DNA from: Novosphingobium mathurense
GTDB lineage: Bacteria > Pseudomonadota > Alphaproteobacteria > Sphingomonadales > Sphingomonadaceae
Direction of reading: 5' to 3'
Length of the DNA stretch: 64,000 bases
Assembly (NCBI RefSeq): GCF_900168325.1
Contig: NZ_FVZE01000008.1
Span: 62,001-126,000, forward strand
Below, piece by piece: positions 7,141-16,996 of this stretch (within the stretch, counting starts at the first letter, position 1; every line of letters starts with the position of its first letter). Made by a program: the position numbers and the translations under genes. The notes under the pieces are model-generated. The model was not told the origin of the DNA, searched no databases, and saw only the letters and a program-made list of their open reading frames with translations.

Positions 7141-9108
7141 ATGAGTGATGAACAATCGGGTCGTGGTGCTGAAGCCCCGTCGGTAACTAATCCGGCGATG
7201 CCTTCGGCGTCTCCAGTCCCCGGGGGCCACGGTCATGGTTCCAACAGCATCGCCAAGCTCGCCTTCGGGGCGATAGGCGTCGTTTTTGGAGACATCGGTA
7301 CCAGCCCGATCTACGCCTTTCGTGAAACTTTCGTCGGTCCGCACCCGCTGGCCATCGACGAGTTGCACATTCTGGGTGTCGTAAGCCTTATCTTCTGGTC
7401 GATGACGCTGGTCGTCTCGATCCAGTACGTGGGCATCCTGATGCGAGCGGACAACAAGGGGCAGGGCGGCAGCCTTGCCCTCGTCGCGCTGATCTCGGGT
7501 CACATCAAGAAATCGCGGTACGGTGGCCTCGTCGTGTTGCTGGGCGTCTTTGCGACCGCTCTGTTCTACGGCGACTCGATGATCACCCCGGCAGTTTCGG
7601 TGCTGTCGGCGGTCGAAGGTCTGACAGTCGTCGAATCGCGCCTGGCACCGCTGGTTCTGCCGATTGCGCTGGTCCTGCTGATCGGCCTGTTCGTGCTGCA
7701 GAAAAGCGGGACTGCCAAGGTCGGTGCGCTCTTCGCGCCGGTCATGGTGATCTATTTCTCGGTACTCGCGATCCTGGGCATCTATCACCTCGTGCAGATG
7801 CCCGGCGTGCTTGTCGCGCTGAACCCGTGGTACGCGATCCAGTTCTTCCTGACCGACAAGATGCTCGGCTTCCTCGCGCTGGGTTCGGTCGTGCTGGCCG
7901 TGACCGGCGCGGAAGCGCTCTATTCGGACATGGGCCACTTCGGCCGCGGCCCGATGCGCATGTCGTGGTTCGGCTTCGTCATGCCCTGCCTGCTGATCAA
8001 CTACTTCGGCCAGGCGGCGATGATTCTCGGGCTGGACGATGCGTCGGCGGCAGAGGCGATGGAGAACCCGTTCTTCAACCTCGCGCCGGAATACCTGCGC
8101 CTGCCGCTCGTGATCCTGGCGACTTGCGCGACCTTCATCGCCAGCCAGGCGGTGATCTCGGGTGCGTTCTCGATCACGCACCAGGCCATGCAGCTGGGCT
8201 TCATCCCGCGCCTCTCGACCCGCCACACCAGCGAGCACGAGGTCGGGCAGATCTACATTCCCTTCGTGAACTGGGCGCTGATGACCGGCGTGATCGTGCT
8301 GGTCCTCGTGTTCCAGAACTCGTCGAACCTCGCTTCGGCCTACGGTATCGCGGTTACCGGTGCGATGCTGATCGACACCTGCTTGATGACTGTGCTGCTG
8401 ATCGTCCTGTGGCGCTGGAAGCTGTGGCTGGCGATTCCGGTCATCGTTACCTTCTTCATTGTCGACGGCGCCTACTTCGCCGCGAACGCGACCAAGATCG
8501 CGGACGGCGGCTGGTTCCCGCTGCTGATCGGCGGCATTGCCTTCACGTTGCTGACGACGTGGAACAAGGGCCGCCGCCTCATGCGCCTGCGCATGACCGA
8601 GGCCGCGCTGCCGCTCAACGTCTTCGCCAAGAGCGCCCACGGCAGTGCCGCGCGCGTTCCGGGCACGGCGATCTTCATGGCGTCGAGCAATGTCGGCGTG
8701 CCTTCGGCACTGCTGCACAACATCAAGCACAACAAGGTGCTGCATGAGCGTGTCGTGGTCCTCACCGTCGAAGTGGCCGAAGTGCCCTATGTCGAGGCGA
8801 GCGAGCGCTACGAGGTCTCTGACCTCGGGCAGGGCTTCTATCGCCTGACGCTGCGCTACGGCTTCATGGAAGAGACGGACATCCCCGCAGCGCTCGCCAA
8901 TACGCAGATCTGCGGCGCGCCGTTCGAGATGATGAAGACCAGCTTCTTCCTTTCGCGCCAGACGCTGCTGCCGGCGGCCAAGCCGGGCATGGCCATCTGG
9001 CGCGAAAAGCTTTTCGCCTGGATGATGCGCAATGCGGCGAGTGCCATGGAATTCTTCCGGCTGCCGACCAACCGCGTCGTCGAACTGGGCAGCCAGCTCG
9101 AGATCTGA
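7141..9108 (+). CDS. kup: KUP-family potassium uptake permease
   Basis: Proton-coupled potassium uptake across the inner membrane. 655 aa with the KUP signature GDIGTSPIYAF near residue 50, about twelve hydrophobic segments to residue 480, and the family's long cytoplasmic C-terminal domain. A GCAGGA site lies just before the start. It stands 100 bases after ccmI and ends at a strong hairpin terminator, so it is a separate unit or the tail of the ccm operon. Confidence 0.95.
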   Translation: MSDEQSGRGAEAPSVTNPAMPSASPVPGGHGHGSNSIAKLAFGAIGVVFGDIGTSPIYAFRETFVGPHPLAIDELHILGVVSLIFWSMTLVVSIQYVGILMRADNKGQGGSLALVALISGHIKKSRYGGLVVLLGVFATALFYGDSMITPAVSVLSAVEGLTVVESRLAPLVLPIALVLLIGLFVLQKSGTAKVGALFAPVMVIYFSVLAILGIYHLVQMPGVLVALNPWYAIQFFLTDKMLGFLALGSVVLAVTGAEALYSDMGHFGRGPMRMSWFGFVMPCLLINYFGQAAMILGLDDASAAEAMENPFFNLAPEYLRLPLVILATCATFIASQAVISGAFSITHQAMQLGFIPRLSTRHTSEHEVGQIYIPFVNWALMTGVIVLVLVFQNSSNLASAYGIAVTGAMLIDTCLMTVLLIVLWRWKLWLAIPVIVTFFIVDGAYFAANATKIADGGWFPLLIGGIAFTLLTTWNKGRRLMRLRMTEAALPLNVFAKSAHGSAARVPGTAIFMASSNVGVPSALLHNIKHNKVLHERVVVLTVEVAEVPYVEASERYEVSDLGQGFYRLTLRYGFMEETDIPAALANTQICGAPFEMMKTSFFLSRQTLLPAAKPGMAIWREKLFAWMMRNAASAMEFFRLPTNRVVELGSQLEI

Positions 9109-9141
9109 TCGCGAAGCTCGTCCTCGTCCAAAAGGACAGCA

Positions 9142-9180
9142 AAAAGGGCGGACCTGCAGTTACGGCAGGTCCGCCCTTTT
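9142..9180. terminator. Bidirectional terminator between kup and PuuD-like gene
   Basis: A perfect 16-bp inverted repeat starts AAAAGGGCGG and ends CCGCCCTTTT around a 7-base loop (9158-9164). The A run on one side and T run on the other make it work for both convergent genes. Confidence 0.93.
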
Positions 9181-9196
9181 CGTTTCTGCCAGCCGA

Positions 9197-9769
9197 TCAG
9201 CCCAGGTTGGCGCTGACCATGCAGTAGATCATCGGGATCGACAGCAGCGTGTTGAGGCGACTGGCGACTAGGGCGCGCGGCGCTGCGGCAGCCTTCTCTT
9301 CGGCGCTGGCCTCGACGATGCCCAGGATCTTCTTCTGGGCAGGCCAGATGATGAACCAGACGTTGAAGGCCATGACGAGGGCCATCCACATGCCCACGCC
9401 GATCAGCGCGACGGCTCCAACGCCCGCAAAGCTGAGCGCCTGGACGAGGTAGCCGCTAACCCACGCGACGACGAGGCCGGTGATGACCGTGAACAGTGCC
9501 GCGTAGCGGAAGTAGAACAGCACCTTGGGTGCGATGTGCCCGGTGACGGCACCCTTTTGCTCCGCCGGGATCGACGGCATCAATGGCACCTGCACGAAGT
9601 TCAGGTAGTAGAGCAGGCCGATCCACAGGATTCCGAAGAAGACATGGAGCCAGCGGAACACCGAATTGAGATTGACCGGTGAATATGGCGCGAAGGCCAG
9701 CATGATCAGGACTGCGAGCGCAATGCCCACGCCCAGGACGAGATTCAGGTTTCCGAAAAGTTTCGCCAT
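9197..9769 (-). CDS. PuuD-like integral membrane protein (membrane half only)
   Basis: 190 aa with about five or six hydrophobic segments, resembling the N-terminal membrane domain of the PuuD urate hydroxylase family (DUF989 type), including the HVFFGILWIGLLYYLNF region. The C-terminal cytochrome c domain of full PuuD is absent, so urate oxidation should not be assumed. AGGGGG lies 6 bases before the ATG. Convergent with kup across a shared terminator; no purine catabolism genes are nearby. Confidence 0.72.
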   Translation of the reverse strand: MAKLFGNLNLVLGVGIALAVLIMLAFAPYSPVNLNSVFRWLHVFFGILWIGLLYYLNFVQVPLMPSIPAEQKGAVTGHIAPKVLFYFRYAALFTVITGLVVAWVSGYLVQALSFAGVGAVALIGVGMWMALVMAFNVWFIIWPAQKKILGIVEASAEEKAAAAPRALVASRLNTLLSIPMIYCMVSANLG

Positions 9770-9897
9770 TGCATCCCCCTTTATGTTCTGTCGTCGGCCC
9801 CCCGCTTTTTGGCGCTAACCATTGGCCGACAACGCACTATCGCGTTTCCGGCACGACTTGTCACATGATTTTAAAGGGGGTGGGGGCGCCCGCGCGG

Positions 9898-10572
9898 TCA
9901 GTCGTGCGGGGGGTTCTCGATCAGCTCTTCCTTCGCGTTCTCACCCATGCCGTGCTTGAGCACCATGGGCAGCTGCGAGAAGGTGAAGAGGAAGGAGATC
10001 ACGGTGAAGCCCCAGAGCTTGGCCTGAAGCCAGGTATCGAAGGTGATGATCCCGATGTGCTTGGCATAGACCAGCGCGGTGTTGAGCACCGCCAGGAACA
10101 GGAAGAACCACGCCCAGTTGCGCGAGAGCTTCATCCAGCCCGTTTCGTCCAGGCCCTCGAACGCCGACTGCAGCAGGTACTTCAGCATCGGCTTGCCGCG
10201 CCACAGTCCGAAGAACAGGACGCCGGAGAACATCAGGTACACTGCCGTCGGCTTGATCATGATCCACAAGGGATCGTGGAAGAACACGGTCAGCGCGCCG
10301 AAACCGATGATCAGCACGGTCGTCAGCCAGAGCATGGGCGAGATATGGCCCAGCCGCCACTTGGAGACGACGAGGGCGACTACGGTCGCCGCCATGAAGG
10401 CCAGCGTGCCCTTGATGACGGCCGCCACCGTGGCGATGCTGTCCTCGCTGTCGGCAGGCGAATAGTGCCGGTAGGCGAGGAAGAAGATCAGCAGCGGGCC
10501 ATAGTCCACCACGAGGTTCAGCCAGGAATTGCGCGGCTTTTCCTCGGCCTTGGCGGGGGATGCTTGGGTCAT
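9898..10572 (-). CDS. yciB: YciB / intracellular septation protein A family
   Basis: Inner-membrane protein (224 aa) of the YciB (IspZ) family, linked to envelope synthesis and septation. About five or six membrane segments; the family regions are recognisable as LVVDYGPLLIFFLAY near the start, FHDPLWIMIKPT in the middle and NWAWFFLFLAVLN later. It is the last gene of a four-gene run. Its ATG overlaps the ftsY stop by one base, so it is probably translated by coupling. Confidence 0.93.
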   Translation of the reverse strand: MTQASPAKAEEKPRNSWLNLVVDYGPLLIFFLAYRHYSPADSEDSIATVAAVIKGTLAFMAATVVALVVSKWRLGHISPMLWLTTVLIIGFGALTVFFHDPLWIMIKPTAVYLMFSGVLFFGLWRGKPMLKYLLQSAFEGLDETGWMKLSRNWAWFFLFLAVLNTALVYAKHIGIITFDTWLQAKLWGFTVISFLFTFSQLPMVLKHGMGENAKEELIENPPHD

Positions 10573-11510
10573 CAGGCGATTCCGGCAATAACGCGGGCCA
10601 CGAGGTCCGGGTTGAAGGGGCGCAGGTCGTCGATCTTTTCACCGACGCCGATGGCATGGATGGGAAGGCCGTATTGCTCTGCCGCCGCGACGAGGACGCC
10701 GCCTCGCGCGGTGCCGTCCAGCTTGGTCATGATCAGCCCGGAGACACCGGCGACTTCCTTGAAGATCTCGATCTGCGACAGCGCGTTCTGGCCGTTGGTG
10801 GCATCGAGCACAAGGACCACGTCGTGCGGCGCTTCGGGATTGAGGCGGCCGAGCACGCGACGGATCTTGGCCAGCTCGTCCATCAGCTCGCGCTTGTTCT
10901 GCAGGCGTCCGGCGGTGTCGACGATCAGCGCGTCGATGCCCTGGTCGGTCGCGGCCTTGACCGCGTCGAACACCACGGAAGCGGGATCGCCGCCCTCGGG
11001 GCCCTTGACGATGGGAACGCCCAGCCGGTCGGCCCAGACGCCGAGCTGGCCGATAGCCGCAGCACGGAAGGTGTCGCCCGCTGCCAGCATGACCGAATAG
11101 TCCTGTTCCTGGAACAGGTGCGCCAGCTTGGCGATCGTCGTCGTCTTGCCCGATCCGTTGACGCCGATCACGAGGATTACCTGCGGGCGCGGGAAGGCGA
11201 CGACATCGAGCGGCTTGGCAACTGGGCGCAGGATATCCGCGATCTCGCGCGCGACGACTTCCATGATCGCGCCTTCGTCGGCATCGCGCTCGAAGCGTTC
11301 CTGGGCCAGTCGCTCGCGAATGCGGGCCGCGGCGCGGGGGCCGAGGTCCGACATGATCAGGGCGTCCTCGATATCGTCGAGCTGTCCATCGTCGAGGCGG
11401 GTCTTGCCGACGATACCGGCGAGGTTGCCGGTCAGCCGTTCGGAGGTCTTGCGAAAACCTCCGAAGAGGCGTTCGGACCAGGCGTCGTTGGGCGCGCCTT
11501 CGTCACTCAT
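10572..11510 (-). CDS. ftsY: Signal recognition particle receptor FtsY
   Basis: GTPase that docks SRP-ribosome complexes at the membrane. 312 aa from the ATG at 11510, which overlaps the mtaB stop (ATGA). The NG domain is complete: G1 loop GVNGSGKTTT, DTFRAAA, DTAGR, and TKLDGTARGG near the end. The N-terminal acidic A domain is very short, as in many alphaproteobacteria. Confidence 0.96.
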   Translation of the reverse strand: MSDEGAPNDAWSERLFGGFRKTSERLTGNLAGIVGKTRLDDGQLDDIEDALIMSDLGPRAAARIRERLAQERFERDADEGAIMEVVAREIADILRPVAKPLDVVAFPRPQVILVIGVNGSGKTTTIAKLAHLFQEQDYSVMLAAGDTFRAAAIGQLGVWADRLGVPIVKGPEGGDPASVVFDAVKAATDQGIDALIVDTAGRLQNKRELMDELAKIRRVLGRLNPEAPHDVVLVLDATNGQNALSQIEIFKEVAGVSGLIMTKLDGTARGGVLVAAAEQYGLPIHAIGVGEKIDDLRPFNPDLVARVIAGIA

Positions 11511-12685
11511 ACTTCCAGTATTCCTTCGACTGCCATTCGAGGCTTGATGCGTAGCAGTGCGCCGGGCTGCGTGCCCTCGGGCAGGCGCACGGTCGCGAAG
11601 TTTTCGGCATGGCCGGTCCCGCCTTTCTCGGCAAGCACCCATAGTGCCTTGCCGACAAGGCCTCTCAGCCATGCGTCGCGCTGGCGGGCGATGCCGTCGC
11701 GCAGTTCGGCGGCGCGGGCCTTGATCAGCGGCGGGCTGACTTGCGGCATGCGTGCGGCCGGGGTGTCCGGTCGCTGCGAGTAGGGGAAGACGTGCCCGTG
11801 CACGATCTGCAGGCTTTCGACGATAGAAAGGCTGTTGGCGTGCGCGGCTTCGTCCTCGGTGGGAAATCCGGCGATGATGTCCGCGCCCACGGCCAGATCG
11901 CTGCGATGCGCCCGCAGCCCCTCGACAAGCGCGATGGCATCGGCGCGGCTGTGGCGGCGCTTCATCCGCTTGAGGATCAGGTCGTCGCCATGCTGCAGCG
12001 ATAGATGCACATGCGGCATCATGCGCGGATCGTGCGCGAGCAGTTCGAACAGCGCGGGGTCCACTTCTGCCCCGTCGATCGAGGACAGACGCAGGCGGGG
12101 CAGGGTGGTGAAGCGGGCGAGGATCGCCTCGCACAGCGCGCCCAGCCGCGGAACGTCCGGCAGGTCGCTGCCCCATGAGGTGAGGTCGACGCCGGTAAGG
12201 ACGATCTCGCCGACTCCGGCATCGACATGCACGGAAATGTCTTCGAGCACTTCGGCCACGCTGCGCGAACGGCTCGGGCCGCGCCCCTGCGGGATCACGC
12301 AGAAGGTGCAGGAATGATCGCAGCCGTTCTGTACCTGCACGAAGCCGCGCGTGTAGCCGCGCTTTGCGCGAAGCGGCGGTGCGGCAGGCACGTTCCAGGC
12401 GCGCGGATCGAGTTTGGCGGTATTGGCGACGAGGCCGTCCACCTCGGGCATCTGCCCCAGCATCTCGCGCTCGACTTCGGCAGCGCAGCCGGTGACGATC
12501 AGGCGCGCGTCAGGCCGGGCGCGGCGGGCACGGCGGATCGCCTGGCGGGTCTGGCGCACGGCTTCGGCCGTCACGGCGCAGGAATTGATCACGACAAGGT
12601 CGTCCGCCTTGCCGAGCAGGCCGCGCAGGGATTCGCTTTCCGCGATGTTCAGGCGGCAGCCGAGTGAATGGACTTCGACCGTCAA
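11507..12685 (-). CDS. mtaB: tRNA t6A37 methylthiotransferase MtaB
   Basis: Radical-SAM enzyme adding a methylthio group to t6A37 of ANN-decoding tRNAs. The N-terminal domain carries three cluster cysteines (LGCRLN, NSCAV, TGCAAE) and the radical-SAM cluster is CDHSCTFC near residue 127. The start is taken as TTG at 12685 (392 aa), because LTVEVHSLGCRLN is where the family begins and the TTG overlaps the dapF stop (TTGA). The longer reading from 12790 would run back through the dapF 3' end. Confidence 0.93.
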   Translation of the reverse strand: MTVEVHSLGCRLNIAESESLRGLLGKADDLVVINSCAVTAEAVRQTRQAIRRARRARPDARLIVTGCAAEVEREMLGQMPEVDGLVANTAKLDPRAWNVPAAPPLRAKRGYTRGFVQVQNGCDHSCTFCVIPQGRGPSRSRSVAEVLEDISVHVDAGVGEIVLTGVDLTSWGSDLPDVPRLGALCEAILARFTTLPRLRLSSIDGAEVDPALFELLAHDPRMMPHVHLSLQHGDDLILKRMKRRHSRADAIALVEGLRAHRSDLAVGADIIAGFPTEDEAAHANSLSIVESLQIVHGHVFPYSQRPDTPAARMPQVSPPLIKARAAELRDGIARQRDAWLRGLVGKALWVLAEKGGTGHAENFATVRLPEGTQPGALLRIKPRMAVEGILEV

Positions 12686-13515
12686 GCCCCGGTCCCGCCC
12701 GCAGGCATCCCGTAATCGGCCGGATCGAACGAGCCGCGGAAGCTCTCCGTCGCTGGACCGGTCATGACGATCTCGCTGTCCTCGCGCCATTCGATGACGA
12801 GTGGGCCGCCGGGAAGGGTCACGGTCACGCGGCGGTCGACGAGGCCGCGCTTCATCGCCCCGATAGCCGTCGCGCAGGCGCCGGTGCCGCAGGCGCGGGT
12901 AAGACCGGCGCCGCGTTCCCAGACGCGCAAGGTCATCGCGTCGCGCGCGGTCACCGCGGCGACATTGACGTTGATCCTTTCGGGGAACAGCGGGTCGGTC
13001 TCGATCAGCGGGCCGAGCCGGTCCATGTCGACCGCATAGGGATCGGCGACGAAGAAGATCACGTGCGGATTGCCGACGTTGACGGCGATGGGATCGGTCA
13101 GTTCGTCCCAGCCGACCGGCATGGAATGGGTGTCCATCGCATAGGCGAGCGGGATGCGGTCCCAGTCGAAGCGGGGCTTGCCCATTTCGACGGAGATACC
13201 GTTATCGCTCGGCGAGGCGTGGAGCAGGCCGCCCAGCGTCTCGATCCGGGCCGGCCGGCCGTGGAGCAGGCCGACCGCGCGGGTGGCATTGCCGCAGGCT
13301 TCCACCTCGCTGCCGTCGGCATTGAAGATGCGCATGCGGAAATCGCCCTCGGTAGAGGGTTCGAGCAGGATCAGCTGGTCGCAGCCGATGCCGGTATGGC
13401 GGTCGGCAAGTGCAGTTGCGGCGGCCGAGTCGATCGGCGGCAGGGCGCGTTCGCGCGCGTCCAGCACGATGAAGTCGTTGCCCAGCCCATGCATCTTGGT
13501 GAATTCGATCCGCAT
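12682..13515 (-). CDS. dapF: Diaminopimelate epimerase
   Basis: Interconverts LL- and meso-diaminopimelate for lysine and peptidoglycan synthesis. 277 aa, beginning with the typical KMHGLGNDF. Both catalytic cysteines are present in ACGNATR (about residue 75) and ACGTGAC (about residue 218). First gene of an operon continuing into mtaB, ftsY and yciB with overlapping stops and starts. Confidence 0.97.
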   Translation of the reverse strand: MRIEFTKMHGLGNDFIVLDARERALPPIDSAAATALADRHTGIGCDQLILLEPSTEGDFRMRIFNADGSEVEACGNATRAVGLLHGRPARIETLGGLLHASPSDNGISVEMGKPRFDWDRIPLAYAMDTHSMPVGWDELTDPIAVNVGNPHVIFFVADPYAVDMDRLGPLIETDPLFPERINVNVAAVTARDAMTLRVWERGAGLTRACGTGACATAIGAMKRGLVDRRVTVTLPGGPLVIEWREDSEIVMTGPATESFRGSFDPADYGMPAGGTGA

Positions 13516-13577
13516 GGCGCGCGATCTATGCGTTGGCGGGCTTCAGGTCCAGTGGTGATGCGTCGGAAAAGCGCTGG

Positions 13578-15305
13578 TCAGGCGCGCTTTGCCGGCTTGA
13601 TTGCGGGATCGGCAGGCGTGTCCTGCGTGTCCGCCTGCGCGGTGGGCAGATCCGGCGCAGCGCTGCGGCGTAGCTGCGGCAGTTCGCTTTCGAGGAACTG
13701 GCGGTTGGCGATCAGTTCGATGCCGCCCAGCCATTCGCTGACTTCGCGGGCCGGTTGCGGCCTGCCGTAGTAGTAGCCCTGGCCGGTAATGCTGCCGAAT
13801 TCCATCAGCCGTTCAAGCACCGCGCCGTTCTCGATGCCTTCGGCAGTGATCGGCATGTCCAGACCCTTGCCGAGCTGGGCGATGGCATTGACGATTGCGG
13901 CGCTGTCCTTGTTGTCGACAAGGCTGGAGACGAAGCTGCGGTCGATCTTGATGCGGTCGAACGGCAGGCTGCGAAGCTGCGCGAGCGAGCTGTAGCCGGT
14001 GCCGAAATCGTCGAGGCTGACCTTGATGCCCTGATTTTTGAGGCTGGTGATCAGCGAGCGGACCTGGGCGATGTTCTGGTGCAGGCACGATTCGGTAATC
14101 TCGATTTCCAGCCGGTGCGGCGGGAATTTCGCCTCGATCAGCAGCTTGATCAGCTTCTGGGCGAACCAGGGATCGCGCAGTTGCAAGGGCGAGATGTTGA
14201 CCGAGAGGGTGAGATGATCGTCCCAGGTCTTGGCGTCCTCGAGCGCCTGCGAGATCACGCTTTCCGACAGGTCGGCAATGGCACCGATCTCTTCGGCGAT
14301 GGGAATGAACAGGTCCGGCGCGACGATGCCGAACTTGGGCGAATCCCACCGTGCGAGCATCTCGAAGCCGATCAGCTTGCCGGTCTGCAGGTCGATCTGC
14401 TGTTCGTAGAAGGGCACGAATTCCTGGCGCGGGATGCCCTGCCGGATGCCGTGCTCGATCTCGCTGCGAAAGCGCATCTCGTCCGCCATCTGCGCTTCGA
14501 ACCAGTAGTAGCTGTTCCGGCCGCGGCGCTTGGCGTGGTACATCGCGATGTCGGCGCGCTCGAGCAGCGTGCGTGCATCGGGCAACTGGTCGTCGATGCC
14601 CAGCAGGTCGGATCGGGCGAGGCCGACCGAGGCGGTCACTTCGAGCCGCAGGGCCTCGATGGCGATCGGGCGGCTCATCCGGTCGACAAGGGATTCCGCG
14701 GTCTGGTCGAGGAACTCGTCGCGACCCGTGTCGAAAGCGAGGGCGACGGCGAATTCGTCGCCGCCGATTCGGCCGATGATCGCCTGCTGGGGCAGGCTCG
14801 CCGAAATCCGGCGCGCGCATTCCTGCAGCAGGAGGTCGCCGGTCTTGTGGCCATTGTAGTCGTTGATCTGCTTGAAGTTGTCGAGGTCGATCATCATCAG
14901 AACGACCGCGCGATCGTCGACCTGGTTGTCCGCCAGCAGCTTGGCGACGCCGGTGTTGAAACTGCGGCGGTTGAGGTAGCCGGTCAGCGGATCGGTCTCG
15001 GCCAGCAGGCGGGCCTGCCGCTCGGCGCGCTTGCGCAGCTTGATCTCGTCGCAGAGCTGGCGATAGCGGCTCCAGCCGAAGATGATGATGGCGATGTTGA
15101 GCAGGAAGGCGTTGAGGATGAAGTTGTCCGGCCCGGGGCCGCGCTCGAGGATCGAGCGCACGACGGCGGGACCGACTTCGCTGCCGGTCGCGACGAACAG
15201 CAGGATCGCGGCGGTGACAATGCCGAGTGCGACGACGTCGATCTGACGGTCCTCTGCGTGATCGGCGCAGACGTCCTGAATGTCTGCCACCTTGGTTGCT
15301 GTCAC
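13578..15305 (-). CDS. Membrane-anchored GGDEF-EAL cyclic di-GMP enzyme
   Basis: 575 aa. Two hydrophobic segments (about residues 25-45 and 60-80) anchor it and there is no recognisable sensor domain. The GGDEF domain is intact (RIGGDEFAVAL, about residue 180) but has no RxxD inhibitory site before it. The EAL domain has EML in place of EAL yet keeps the metal and catalytic residues: N in SVNISPLQ, E in EITES, DD in LDDFGTGYSS, K in IKIDRSF, E in TAEGIE and Q in GQGYYYGRP. Both synthesis and hydrolysis of c-di-GMP therefore look possible. It stands alone. Confidence 0.93.
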   Translation of the reverse strand: MTATKVADIQDVCADHAEDRQIDVVALGIVTAAILLFVATGSEVGPAVVRSILERGPGPDNFILNAFLLNIAIIIFGWSRYRQLCDEIKLRKRAERQARLLAETDPLTGYLNRRSFNTGVAKLLADNQVDDRAVVLMMIDLDNFKQINDYNGHKTGDLLLQECARRISASLPQQAIIGRIGGDEFAVALAFDTGRDEFLDQTAESLVDRMSRPIAIEALRLEVTASVGLARSDLLGIDDQLPDARTLLERADIAMYHAKRRGRNSYYWFEAQMADEMRFRSEIEHGIRQGIPRQEFVPFYEQQIDLQTGKLIGFEMLARWDSPKFGIVAPDLFIPIAEEIGAIADLSESVISQALEDAKTWDDHLTLSVNISPLQLRDPWFAQKLIKLLIEAKFPPHRLEIEITESCLHQNIAQVRSLITSLKNQGIKVSLDDFGTGYSSLAQLRSLPFDRIKIDRSFVSSLVDNKDSAAIVNAIAQLGKGLDMPITAEGIENGAVLERLMEFGSITGQGYYYGRPQPAREVSEWLGGIELIANRQFLESELPQLRRSAAPDLPTAQADTQDTPADPAIKPAKRA

Positions 15306-15437
15306 CGAAAATCCCCCCGGAACTGGAATGTGCTGGGGTATTTACCGGGTTAAGCTGAAATTTCCGTAAAGCCTGCCGTTATTGTCGTGGAGGGGCCTTG
15401 TCACCGTACCCGATCAAGGCCTCTCAACCGCCTGTTA

Positions 15438-16373
15438 TCATGCGATAAGTCCGATTTCGCGCAGACGCTCCTGCAGATAGTCGTCAGCGGTGATCGCTTG
15501 CGGATAGCGATCCAGGTTCTCCGCGTTGATGCACTGGGGAAGGGTAACGAAGCGGAAATCGCTGCGCAGGTGCAGGAAGAACGGCATCGAGAAGCGGCTG
15601 TGCGTGCTGCGATCTCCGGCAGGATTGCGGACGCGGTGCGTGGTCGAAGGCAGGACATGGTTCGTCAGCCGTTGCAGCATGTCGCCGATATTGACGACCA
15701 TCGCCCCTTCGGGCGGCGCCACCGAGAGCCACTGGCCGTTCTTTCCAAGCAGTTCGAGACCGGCCTCCTGCGCTCCCAGCAACAGGGTGATGAGGTTGAT
15801 GTCCTCGTGCGCCCCGGCCCGGATTGCGCCGCCGGCATCGCCGCCGACCGGGGGGTAGTGCAGCAGGCGCAGGACCGAGTTGCCGTCCTCGATGGCAGGG
15901 TCGAACCAGCGCGCATCGAGACCGAGGTCGATGGCGATCGCCGAGAGCAGATCGGCGCCGACCCTGTCGAAAGCCGCGTAGAGCCGGGTGAAGGTCTTCT
16001 GGAAGTCCTCGATTTCTGCGGGCCAGACGTTGGGCGGCATGGTTGCTGCGAGCGGTGAACCGTCAGGCAGGTCGCGCCCGATGTGCCAGAACTCCTTGAG
16101 GTCCTTCTCCGTCGCGCCCTTGGCGACTTCGGTACGGAACGGCGTGTAGCCGCGCGCCCCGCCCTGGCCGGCCTTGAAGTAGTGCATCTTGGTTTCGACC
16201 GGCAGCGCGAAGAACTCCCGGGTCAGTTCCCAGGCGCGGTCGATCAGGTCCCGGTCGATGCCGTGATCGCGGACCATGGCGAAACCGAAGGTCCGAAAGC
16301 TCTCGCCGATGAGCGCGGGCAGGGCCTCGCGGTCGGCGTCGAGGCTGAGGACGGGGATTTCGGCAAGGTCCAT
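15438..16373 (-). CDS. Isopenicillin N synthase family Fe/2OG dioxygenase
   Basis: 311 aa non-heme iron oxygenase. The N-terminal DIOX_N part (about residues 5-115) is followed by the catalytic jelly roll with HxD in AGAHEDINLIT (about residue 190), the distal histidine in STTHRVRNP, and the 2-oxoglutarate arginine in RFSMPFF. The family includes ethylene-forming and antibiotic-ring enzymes as well as many of unknown substrate. No biosynthetic cluster surrounds it, so the substrate is open. Confidence 0.9.
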   Translation of the reverse strand: MDLAEIPVLSLDADREALPALIGESFRTFGFAMVRDHGIDRDLIDRAWELTREFFALPVETKMHYFKAGQGGARGYTPFRTEVAKGATEKDLKEFWHIGRDLPDGSPLAATMPPNVWPAEIEDFQKTFTRLYAAFDRVGADLLSAIAIDLGLDARWFDPAIEDGNSVLRLLHYPPVGGDAGGAIRAGAHEDINLITLLLGAQEAGLELLGKNGQWLSVAPPEGAMVVNIGDMLQRLTNHVLPSTTHRVRNPAGDRSTHSRFSMPFFLHLRSDFRFVTLPQCINAENLDRYPQAITADDYLQERLREIGLIA

Positions 16374-16452
16374 GGTGGTGCATTCCGTAGTGAATCGTTA
16401 TGCGGCCTACCTAATTTGTTTCTGGGCTTTAGTCGAAACGGAAAGGCGAAAG

Positions 16453-16866
16453 ATGGCCAAGCGCTACTGGCTGATGAAGTCAGAACCCGACGCATACAGC
16501 TGGGACGACCTCGTCGAAGAGGGCGAAGGCACCTGGGACGGCGTGCGCAACCACCGCGCGGCGAACAACCTGCGCACGATGGAAGTGGGCGACGAGGCTT
16601 TCTTCTACCATTCGAACATCGGCAAGGAGATCGTCGGCATCGTCACGATCAGCAAGGCGGGGATTGCCGATCCCACCGACCCGGAAGGCAAGTGGGCGGC
16701 CGTGAAGGTCAAGCCGGTGCGCAAGCTGAAGAATCCTGTCACGCTCAAGGAGATCAAGGCCGATCCCGAACTGGCCGAGATCGAACTGGTCAAGCTTTCG
16801 CGGCTTTCGGTTGCGGTCATCACGCCTGAGGAATGGGATTACCTCATCGCCAAGTCCGGTGGGTGA
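16453..16866 (+). CDS. EVE domain protein
   Basis: 137 aa, a single EVE domain (PUA-like fold) beginning MAKRYWLMKSEPDAYSW, the usual start of the family. EVE domains bind modified bases in DNA or RNA; the cellular role of stand-alone copies is not settled. GAAAGG lies before the ATG at 16453; the longer reading upstream runs into the divergent oxygenase gene. It is divergent from that gene by about 80 bases. Confidence 0.93.
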   Translation: MAKRYWLMKSEPDAYSWDDLVEEGEGTWDGVRNHRAANNLRTMEVGDEAFFYHSNIGKEIVGIVTISKAGIADPTDPEGKWAAVKVKPVRKLKNPVTLKEIKADPELAEIELVKLSRLSVAVITPEEWDYLIAKSGG

Positions 16867-16996
16867 GCTTGCGGTGAATTGATTGGTCGCGCCTGCAGAA
16901 CGGCCGGGCGCGACCACGGCAACCGGATCGCCATTCAGCCCGTTTCATCCGTGTCTCGGAAGGAAATTTATTACTCTGAAACAAGGAGATAATGAA

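Noticed and set aside
7024..8745. 573-codon frame antisense to kup
   Set aside because: Hydrophilic shadow of a membrane protein gene, highly biased composition.
10572..12176. 534-codon extended FtsY reading
   Set aside because: The first 220 codons cover mtaB in another frame; the ATG at 11510 overlapping the mtaB stop is the natural start.
13755..15353. 532-codon + strand frame over the GGDEF-EAL gene
   Set aside because: The minus strand encodes complete GGDEF and EAL motifs; the + frame has none.
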